Of a stretch of DNA of 5,867 bases, positions 1 through 5,867 are shown in pieces (the first letter of the stretch is position 1; each line of letters starts with the position of its first letter). The notes beneath the pieces are model-generated. The model worked only from the letters and a program-made list of their open reading frames with translations, made no database searches and was not told where the DNA came from. The DNA comes from Spirochaetota bacterium (lineage in GTDB: Bacteria; Spirochaetota; UBA4802; UB4802): contig JAGYNX010000138.1 of NCBI GenBank assembly GCA_018399855.1, forward strand, positions 1-5,867, given 5' to 3'. Made by a program: the position numbers and the translations under genes.

Positions 1-2831
1 CCGGAAAGCATGATGATACCGATTCCTGAATTTATATTAATGGATTTACCAGTTATAAGTAAGGCTAATGATACACCAATGAGCATAACAGGAATACTTA
101 GCATCACTATTAAAGGATTTTTAAATGACTGGAACTGGGATGCAAGAAGCATGTAAATTAAAATAACAGCTAGAACCAGTGCAAACTTCATTTCTGACAA
201 TGACTTTTTTAATTCATCCATTTCACCGGCAATTCTAATTTCATATCCTTTCTTAATGGGTAAATTATTGATGACTTCGTTGATCTTTTCATATAATTTA
301 TCTTTGTTTCCAGACATGTCGGCAGTTATCAGGTTTACACGACTTTGTTCACTGCGGATAATCTTGCCAGGGCTCGAACCTTCTTCTATGCGGGCGAATT
401 TACCAAGCGGCACCGTTGAATCATTGCCGGTTTTTACCAGTATCTGAAGCAGTGAACTCTTTTCAGTTCTGTCATCTTCATTCAGACGTACCCGTATATC
501 AGTTTCATTATCAGGTTCCCTGAATGTTGTGGCGATTTCACCGTTAACTGCCGTTCGTACCGTTGATGCAACGTCGGCTATGTTCAGTCCGATAGATGCC
601 ATGCTGTTTCTGTCTATGGTTACTTTGTATTCAGGTCTGCCGCTATCAAGTATTGACTGAATGTTATATAATCCGTTTATCTCATTCAACCTGTACGTGA
701 GTTTTTCACCAATACGTGATAATTCGTCTGTATCATTGCCATATATTTCTATATTCAATGGCTTTGATGAATTACTGAACAATGATTCAATTACATTTTG
801 TTTTACCACAAATGATAATTGCACGGTATCGCTGAATCTTAATTCATTCCGAAGCGTATTTATAATATCAACAATATGGGGCCGATTTTTCGAGGTCAAT
901 ATCACTCGAATATCGATGTTATGACTTCCCTTACCTGAAATCTTTTCTGTGATATTGTCATTTGGATCAGAACCTATCTTCGAATAGACATTTTTTACAT
1001 ATTGCTTGTTTCTGAGATGTGTTTCAATTTTACCGGCAAGGTTAGAACTCTGATGAAGGGCAGTACCCTTTGGCATTTCTACTTCAAGTGTAAATTCCCC
1101 CGGGTCAACAGAGGGCATCAATTCAGTATCAACGAAAAATAACATTACAAGACCGGCAATACATATTACAAATCCTGAAAAGAGTATTTTTTTGGTATTC
1201 AGCAACGAATACTTGATAGATTTTTCGTATAAAATAATCGTACTATTCATGAATTTGTCAGAAATATCACGAATAGATGAGAAAGCAGTATTCATCTTTT
1301 CTTTGTTGGGGAACTTGTCAAATAAAGTTATCCGGCCTGTACGGATTGTAGAAAGCATGGGGATAAGGCTTAGAGACGCTATCAGCGAACAGAGGAGGGC
1401 GAAGGAAATTGTTAACGCAAGTTCACCGAATACTGCACCGCTTAATCCGGATATAAACACTATTGGCAAAAATACAACGATGGAAGTAAGTGTTGAAGCG
1501 ATAACGGCATTTCGTACATCATTCACCCCGGACAGAACTGTTTGATCACGAATACTGTCGGTATTGCCCGGTTTCTTTTTATCTTCTTTGTCAGAGAATC
1601 TAACAGATATCGCTTCAAGTACAACTATAGCCGCATCCACCATCATGCCGACTCCAAGGGCAAGCCCTCCAAGCGACATGGTATTAAGTGAAATATCCCT
1701 CATATACATAAGTGCGAATGTTCCCATGATTGATGCTGGTATGGTTGTGGCAATTATCAAAGGGGCACGCAGTTCTTTAAGAAAAAACAACAATACCATG
1801 ATAGCGATAACTCCACCTATTATGGCTGATAGAAGAACACTATGAACAGAATTCTGTATAAACGTTGACTGGTCGTAAACTTTCTGAAGAAAAAATGAAC
1901 CTGAAAATTTGGTATTCAGTTCTTTAACTCGATTCTCTACACGTTTACATGTTTCAATGGTATTCTTACCGGGCTCTTTTCGAATCAGCAGGCCGATCGA
2001 TTCCTTACCATTCAGGCGAATGAGACATTTCCTGTCCCTGTAACTGTTTTCCACTATTCCTATATCTTTGACATATACCGGGGTTCCCTGTTCATTGCGA
2101 CCAACAGCAACGTTCGTTATCTGCTCCACGTTTTTAAATTCACCAAGGGTGCGAATAAGATATTCCTGGTTACCCTTTTCCACGTAACCGGCCGGGAAAC
2201 TGTAATTAGCCATATCAATGGCATTCATCACTTCATGTAACGATAGGTTATGGGCGAATATTTTTCCGCTATCAATATTCACGTTGATCTGCTTATTATA
2301 ACCGCCACTTACATCAACAACGGCAACCCCTTCAATCCGTTCAAGGTATGGGAGCAGCTCCTTCTCAATTCTTCTTCGAAGATCTTTGAATGTATCCGGT
2401 GAGCTGGTGACGGAATAGATAAGTACGGGATCAGCCCGGGGATCGAATTTGACCACGATTGATTTCTGTGTATCTTCAGGTAACTGCCCCTTAATGATAT
2501 CAACCTTTTCCTTGGTTTCAACCATTGCAAGGTCCATGTCGGTGCCCCATTTAAAACGGGCGGTGACCAGGCTCAATCCTTCGATAGACTCTGAGTATAT
2601 AGAAACAACACCGTTTACTGATCCAACAGCTTCCTCTATATATTTAGTAACGAGTTGTTCAATTTCAGATGGGGCCGCGTTTTCATACGCCGTAACAACA
2701 GTAAGCTTGGGAAATTCGATATCCGGAAGTAGCTGCACCGGCAGCCTGTTCAGAGAAAGAATACCCACAAGACAAACGCCCAGGAATATCATGGTAGTTG
2801 TTACTTTTCTGCGTATGAGTGTTTCCAGCAT
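1..2831 (-). CDS. RND-family efflux transporter permease, HAE1/SwrC-like (3' end cut by window edge)
   Basis: This is the proton-driven inner-membrane pump of the tripartite efflux system. My manual translation gives 943 complete codons with no stop, then two bases of the next codon. Family members are usually about 1,020-1,060 residues, so the C-terminus is missing. Residues 1-12 are a short basic cytoplasmic start, followed by TM1 (about 12-29) and LPVQLLPDIEFP entering the first porter domain. TM2 to TM4 lie at about 331-350, 356-376 and 385-407, with FLKELRAPLII between TM2 and TM3. TM5 and TM6 fall at about 442-490 (FLPIVFISGLSGAVFG) and TM7 at about 549-567. The second periplasmic half opens with ELMPSVDPGEF (570-580). 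TM8 and TM9 are at about 880-925 (LLASQFQSFKNPLIVMLSIP), and TM10 begins at the edge. TM4 carries VDAA (D399, A400) where AcrB has VDDA (D407, D408), so only the first acidic relay residue is kept. The start ATG lies 3 bases after the adaptor stop, and the product begins exactly where the family does. Substrate is unknown; multidrug, lipid/hydrophobe or metal export are all possible. Confidence 0.95.
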   Translation of the reverse strand, partial: MLETLIRRKVTTTMIFLGVCLVGILSLNRLPVQLLPDIEFPKLTVVTAYENAAPSEIEQLVTKYIEEAVGSVNGVVSIYSESIEGLSLVTARFKWGTDMDLAMVETKEKVDIIKGQLPEDTQKSIVVKFDPRADPVLIYSVTSSPDTFKDLRRRIEKELLPYLERIEGVAVVDVSGGYNKQINVNIDSGKIFAHNLSLHEVMNAIDMANYSFPAGYVEKGNQEYLIRTLGEFKNVEQITNVAVGRNEQGTPVYVKDIGIVENSYRDRKCLIRLNGKESIGLLIRKEPGKNTIETCKRVENRVKELNTKFSGSFFLQKVYDQSTFIQNSVHSVLLSAIIGGVIAIMVLLFFLKELRAPLIIATTIPASIMGTFALMYMRDISLNTMSLGGLALGVGMMVDAAIVVLEAISVRFSDKEDKKKPGNTDSIRDQTVLSGVNDVRNAVIASTLTSIVVFLPIVFISGLSGAVFGELALTISFALLCSLIASLSLIPMLSTIRTGRITLFDKFPNKEKMNTAFSSIRDISDKFMNSTIILYEKSIKYSLLNTKKILFSGFVICIAGLVMLFFVDTELMPSVDPGEFTLEVEMPKGTALHQSSNLAGKIETHLRNKQYVKNVYSKIGSDPNDNITEKISGKGSHNIDIRVILTSKNRPHIVDIINTLRNELRFSDTVQLSFVVKQNVIESLFSNSSKPLNIEIYGNDTDELSRIGEKLTYRLNEINGLYNIQSILDSGRPEYKVTIDRNSMASIGLNIADVASTVRTAVNGEIATTFREPDNETDIRVRLNEDDRTEKSSLLQILVKTGNDSTVPLGKFARIEEGSSPGKIIRSEQSRVNLITADMSGNKDKLYEKINEVINNLPIKKGYEIRIAGEMDELKKSLSEMKFALVLAVILIYMLLASQFQSFKNPLIVMLSIPVMLIGVSLALLITGKSININSGIGIIMLS

Positions 2832-2840
2832 ATGCTACCG
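2829..2840 (-). promoter_or_regulatory. Adaptor/permease junction with weak ribosome binding site
   Basis: The minus strand reads CGG-TAG-CAT-ATG: the last adaptor codon, its stop, three bases, then the permease start. The only purine-rich element nearby is GGTAG, a poor Shine-Dalgarno overlapping the stop codon. Permease translation therefore probably depends on ribosomes finishing the adaptor gene. This is inferred from spacing and not shown directly. Confidence 0.55.
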
Positions 2841-4286
2841 TTTTGATTTACTTTTATCCACTTTCATGCCTGCATACACCATGTGTATACCCTTAGAGAT
2901 GATGATATCTTCAGGTTGAAGGCCTTCTTTCACCTCAATCCCATCATCGTATTCTATCCCCAGGGTGACTTTCTGTTTGAATGCAAGTCCTTTCTTTACC
3001 ACGTATAATTCACCCTGCAGGCCGTCTTTTTTCAACAGGGATGAAGAAGGTACTAAAATTTTATCATTTGATGATCCCAGCATGATCCTTGCCCTGGCGA
3101 ACATACCGGGAAGAAGTTCTCTTTTAGCGTTATTGACGAGTACTTTAACTTCAACAGTTCTCGTCTTGTTATCAAGTACTGGTACGATCCTGTTAATTGA
3201 ACCCTTAAAAGTAGTATCATCAACGGCATCTACAGTAAATTCTACCGGAAGTCCTGTTTTTAACTTGTTGACGTCCTTTTCACTTACATTAAAAGACACA
3301 AACACCTTGGATATGTTTAATATGGTGCCAATGACCGAATCATCCTTAATCATTTCACCTGCATCCATGTTCTTTGCTGCAACCACACCGTGTATGGGTG
3401 ATCTTATGCTTGTTTCCCGCAGAAGCATTTGTGTTGACTCAATTGATTTCCTGGCCTGGTGTACTTTCGATCTTGCCGCTTCAAGTTCAGCACGTTCGAT
3501 TTTGGTATTGATTTTTTTTAGCAGTTCAATTCTCTTTTCAGCCGATTTGGGAACATCGTAGCCCTCTGCCTGTATGTCCTGGTCACGGTAACCCACCCTT
3601 TGTATATCCAGATCCGATTTTGACAGCAGGTACTTGGTATACAGCGTGGTATGCTGAGCCTTCAATGATTCAAGGTCGCTTTCACTCACTCCACCGATAT
3701 CGTATAGTTTCTTTTTGTTTTTTAGCATGCGATCCATGTTCTGAAACGACACTTTTTTGTCTTTCAGATCTGCCTCAGCCTTTTCGATGGTTTTTAACTT
3801 TATCTCTACTGACCTGAGGGCGTTTTCATATTTTGCCCTGGACAGGTCGAATGATCGTTTAGAAATATCAAGTTTGGCCTCTTGTTGTTGCAGCTGCAAT
3901 TTCAGGGGTAGCCGTTCTATCTGTGCAAGCAGTTGACCTTTGCGTACCTTCTTTCCCTCCTGCAGGTAGACCTTTTCAATTCTTCCATTTACCTTTGAAG
4001 AAATGTTAACTTTTTCATAAAAGGTTATCTGCCCGAGCACTTCTATCCGGTCAGTTATTTCTTCCTGTTTAACCGTATATAATTCAATGTCTGTGGCATC
4101 GGTCAGCGTACTTCCGGTGGCTTCACCGGTAAGCATTGAAGAATCAGCGAAAAAGTAGGGCACAATAGTAGATATTGCAATTATTACCAGCATGCCAGAC
4201 AATACGAATATAATCATCCGCTTCCGGTTCACATTAAGAATCTTTTCCCTGGCTGTATTAAATATGGCAATTAACCTTTCTTTCAT
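2835..4286 (-). CDS. RND efflux periplasmic adaptor (membrane fusion protein, HlyD/AcrA type)
   Basis: This 483-residue protein links the RND pump to the outer-membrane channel across the periplasm. A basic N-terminus (RKR at 21-23) precedes one membrane helix at about 24-46. There is no lipobox cysteine, so it is anchored by this helix and not by a lipid. The first lipoyl half is at about 95-123 (SSKVNGRIEKVYLQEGKKV, then KGQLLAQIE). A long alpha-helical, coiled-coil-like hairpin spans about 124-290, with its probable tip near 194-205 (LYDIGGVSESDL), resembling the family's TolC-contacting L...S pattern. The second lipoyl half follows at 291-325 (TSIRSPIHGVVAAKNMDAG). A beta-barrel covers about 328-402 and includes the family signature DNKTRTVEVKV...LLPGMFARARI. 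A membrane-proximal domain (ILVPSSSLL onward) ends near 470, before a lysine-rich tail. Residues about 229-262 are an extra segment on the descending arm of the hairpin. Translation is probably coupled to the channel gene through an ATGA overlap, and it also has its own strong ribosome binding site. Confidence 0.96.
   Translation of the reverse strand: MKERLIAIFNTAREKILNVNRKRMIIFVLSGMLVIIAISTIVPYFFADSSMLTGEATGSTLTDATDIELYTVKQEEITDRIEVLGQITFYEKVNISSKVNGRIEKVYLQEGKKVRKGQLLAQIERLPLKLQLQQQEAKLDISKRSFDLSRAKYENALRSVEIKLKTIEKAEADLKDKKVSFQNMDRMLKNKKKLYDIGGVSESDLESLKAQHTTLYTKYLLSKSDLDIQRVGYRDQDIQAEGYDVPKSAEKRIELLKKINTKIERAELEAARSKVHQARKSIESTQMLLRETSIRSPIHGVVAAKNMDAGEMIKDDSVIGTILNISKVFVSFNVSEKDVNKLKTGLPVEFTVDAVDDTTFKGSINRIVPVLDNKTRTVEVKVLVNNAKRELLPGMFARARIMLGSSNDKILVPSSSLLKKDGLQGELYVVKKGLAFKQKVTLGIEYDDGIEVKEGLQPEDIIISKGIHMVYAGMKVDKSKSKR
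4283..4286 (-). other. ATGA stop/start overlap between channel and adaptor genes
   Basis: The minus strand reads ATGA: the adaptor start codon ATG (4286-4284) shares two bases with the channel stop codon TGA (4285-4283). This arrangement indicates one mRNA and probable translational coupling between the two genes. Confidence 0.93.
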
Positions 4287-5827
4287 TTTGAATCTCCTTT
4301 CATGGCAGTTAAACGGAGAAAACCAACATCTTTACCAAGCGCAATTTCAAGAGCAGATGCAGAGCTGAGATAGCGAACCAGTGAATTGAGATAGGCAATA
4401 GCAGCTTCTCCTCTTTCGATTTCTTTCTTTATAAGGTCATAACGGCGCGAATCGCCCATGTTTGCCTTCATTCTTTCAATTACCAGCTGGTTATCGTATA
4501 GTTCAAGCTGGGTTCGTGATATATCAATCAGCTTCCAGGCATTTTTCAAAGTGGTATACGAGTTGATAACCTCAAGAGCGATTTGCTGCCGCACATCATT
4601 TTTGTGTTCTTTCGAAATATTAAGCTGAATACCGCTTTCAAGTATTTTTCTCTTATAGTCCATCGAATTCAACACCTGGAGTGACTCGTTGTTCGTTAAT
4701 GTTCTGACATTCCCATTCTCACCTTCGTTATATCCTGTTGAAATATCAGCCGAATTACCCCACAGGGCAGTGGTTGCCTTGATGTTTACACCCCAGTTCT
4801 TCTCCCTGGGGAAAAATTCCTGGTCAGTAAGGGAGTAATTGAGACCAACTGATATTCGCGGGAAGTTATATCTCTTATTTATAGTGTATTTTTTCTGGTT
4901 TATTATATATTCCACATCTGTACTTTCAACTTCCTTCCTGTTCTTAACGGCAATGGCAACCAGGCTGTCTATTGAAAATTTATCTTCGTTAAGGGAGCGT
5001 ATTATAAAATCATTTTCTATATCGCCAATGACCTCTACGGGTTGCCGCCAGTCGACACGAAGCATTCTCTTGAACTGGTTTAAACCGGTGGTGAAGTCAT
5101 TTTTGGATTTTTCAAAGTTAAGTTCCATTTCCTTGACCTTTGCCTCGATTTCCAGTTTGTCAAACTTCGTGGCTTCCCCAAGTTGAAGTTCCTTGTTAAT
5201 GAACATTAGCTGCATTTTCCCGCGTTCAAGGGTTTTCCTGTTAATCTCAATTGAATCACGAAGCTGCAGAACCTGAAAATAGGCATTTCTGGTCTTGGCT
5301 ATAATTTCATTAAGCGCGATGCGATAATCATTCCGTGCAAGTAACGCTTGCAGCTTTGCTACGTCATATGCAAGGGACCGCTGTCCACCGTCATATACAG
5401 TAATTTGTGAATCAACTGACATCCTGTGTTGACGGACATCAGGTTCCCGTAAACGGGATTCTTCGGTCTGCATGTAAGAAAGGGACAGGGTAGGGAAGAA
5501 ATCCCGCCAACGTTCAGTTATTGCCAGGTGCTGCACCTTTCCCGTTGCCTTAATGGCGTCAAGTTCAAAATTTCTGCTTATTGCCACACCCAGGGCATTT
5601 TCAAGATTAAGTTTAACAGTGGTAGCACCTGATTGTGAATAATTTAACGCGTAGTGTTCAACTGAATTATGCAGCTTTTCCTGTGGAGAATTTTCAAACT
5701 GAACCGGTTCTTCGGCATCAACATTTTTTGACAGAATACATAAACAAAGCATAAGGATACATATCCCAACCATTTTTTTCAGGATGAATGATCCATGTAG
5801 TCTTTTTTGTAATGCGATATGCAACAT
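4283..5827 (-). CDS. TolC-family outer-membrane efflux channel (OEP)
   Basis: This 514-residue protein is the exit duct of the pump, expected to trimerise into an outer-membrane beta-barrel with a periplasmic alpha-helical tunnel. A basic n-region (K8, R9, K17, K18) and a hydrophobic stretch at about 20-32 are followed by NVDA-EE, a plausible signal peptidase I site after A38. The cysteines at 22, 28 and 30 do not form a convincing lipobox. Two OEP repeats are visible. The first (about 72-262) contains LNLENALGVAISRNFEL, FFPTLSLSYMQTE, the signature VYDGGQRSLAYDVAKLQ, and the long helices around GEATKFDKLEIEAKVKEMEL. The second (about 283-500) contains DSLVAIAVKNRKEV, YNFPRISVGLNYSLTD and a long C-terminal helical pair. 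In the second repeat the usual PLF-x-GG turn reads ALWGNSAD and is followed by a polar Gly/Asn-rich stretch. An in-frame TGA lies 9 bases upstream of the chosen ATG. No clear Shine-Dalgarno precedes that ATG, so M19, just before the hydrophobic core, is a less likely alternative because it would lose the basic n-region. Confidence 0.94.
   Translation of the reverse strand: MLHIALQKRLHGSFILKKMVGICILMLCLCILSKNVDAEEPVQFENSPQEKLHNSVEHYALNYSQSGATTVKLNLENALGVAISRNFELDAIKATGKVQHLAITERWRDFFPTLSLSYMQTEESRLREPDVRQHRMSVDSQITVYDGGQRSLAYDVAKLQALLARNDYRIALNEIIAKTRNAYFQVLQLRDSIEINRKTLERGKMQLMFINKELQLGEATKFDKLEIEAKVKEMELNFEKSKNDFTTGLNQFKRMLRVDWRQPVEVIGDIENDFIIRSLNEDKFSIDSLVAIAVKNRKEVESTDVEYIINQKKYTINKRYNFPRISVGLNYSLTDQEFFPREKNWGVNIKATTALWGNSADISTGYNEGENGNVRTLTNNESLQVLNSMDYKRKILESGIQLNISKEHKNDVRQQIALEVINSYTTLKNAWKLIDISRTQLELYDNQLVIERMKANMGDSRRYDLIKKEIERGEAAIAYLNSLVRYLSSASALEIALGKDVGFLRLTAMKGDSK
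4293..4300 (-). promoter_or_regulatory. Strong ribosome binding site of the adaptor gene
   Basis: The minus strand reads AAAGGAGA and then TTCAAA directly before the adaptor ATG at 4286. This is a near-consensus Shine-Dalgarno with 6 bases of spacing. It is embedded in the last codons of the channel gene (M-K-G-D-S-K-stop) and confirms the adaptor start. Confidence 0.88.
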
Positions 5828-5867
5828 TATATCAGTTCAGGTTGCCATGAATGGTATCGATAAGATT
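5828..5867 (-). other. Short upstream stretch, possibly the 3' end of a preceding operon gene
   Basis: Only 40 bases precede the channel gene. On the minus strand all three frames enter from the edge open and then stop. One reads NLIDTIHGNLN and stops with TGA at 5834-5832, 4 bases before the channel ATG. Another stops with TAA overlapping that ATG by one base, and the third stops with TGA at 5839-5837. Such a short stretch cannot prove coding. No convincing -35/-10 promoter pair or Shine-Dalgarno is seen, which fits the channel gene being internal to a longer operon. A TATAAT (5831-5826) overlaps the start codon but lacks a good -35 partner. Confidence 0.3.

Noticed and set aside
1192..1845. 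Two consecutive plus-strand open frames opposite the middle of the permease gene
   Set aside because: The minus-strand frame through this region contains unmistakable RND TM4-TM7 motifs, so the plus-strand frames are shadows.
2449..2919. Plus-strand open frame of 156 codons across the adaptor/permease junction
   Set aside because: It is antisense to two well-supported genes, low-complexity serine/threonine-rich, and has no family resemblance.
3512..3519. Run of eight A on the coding strand of the adaptor as a programmed slippage or phase-variation site
   Set aside because: The frame is intact through the run, which encodes part of LLKKIN. Runs of seven A also occur in the channel and permease genes, so such runs look like ordinary lysine-rich AT-biased coding.
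2965..3561. Plus-strand open frame of 198 codons opposite the adaptor gene
   Set aside because: It lies entirely antisense to a clear membrane fusion protein, has a serine/threonine/leucine-rich composition typical of a reverse-strand shadow, and shows no recognisable domain.
5737..5764. Cysteines in the channel's signal region as a lipoprotein attachment site
   Set aside because: The residues before the cysteines (MLC, LCLC, VGIC) do not give a good lipobox in the right place, while NVDA-EE is a reasonable signal peptidase I site.
5826..5831. TATAAT hexamer as a -10 promoter element
   Set aside because: It overlaps the start codon, and the sequence 16-18 bases upstream (CATTCA, CCATTC or ACCATT) does not resemble a -35 box. 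Chance occurrence in AT-rich DNA is likely.

Overview
The window holds one tightly packed minus-strand operon for a tripartite RND-type efflux pump. Reading with transcription, from high to low coordinates, it encodes a TolC-family outer-membrane channel, a periplasmic adaptor (membrane fusion protein) and an RND inner-membrane transporter. The transporter runs off the low-coordinate edge. There is essentially no non-coding DNA: the first two genes overlap in an ATGA, the second and third are 3 bases apart, and only 40 bases lie upstream of the first gene. I see no tRNA, rRNA, mobile element, CRISPR array, terminator or regulator gene.

The host must be a diderm (Gram-negative type) bacterium, because the system spans two membranes. 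The coding sequence is moderately AT-rich and lysine/asparagine/isoleucine-rich. From memory of similar proteins, the adaptor's insertion and the general style of all three proteins fit a spirochaete or another non-proteobacterial diderm. That placement is tentative.

Layout: 5828-5867 is a short upstream stretch, possibly the end of another operon gene. The outer-membrane channel is at 4283-5827, the adaptor at 2835-4286, and the RND permease at 1-2831. The permease has 943 complete codons and lacks roughly its last 80-110 residues, from TM10 onward. I translated it by hand from the minus strand and found no stop codon or frameshift.

How they work together: the permease uses proton flux to move a substrate through its periplasmic porter domain. 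The adaptor, anchored by an N-terminal membrane helix, bridges the permease to the channel, which opens to the outside. The substrate cannot be read from the sequence. The permease looks mainly like a multidrug/hydrophobe (HAE1/SwrC-like) exporter, but its TM4 motif is VDAA instead of VDDA, a pattern also known from the metal exporter CusA.

I do not see a previously undescribed system here. The points worth a second look are the permease's TM4 charge motif, an insertion in the adaptor's hairpin, an atypical second repeat in the channel, and the ambiguous start of the first gene.
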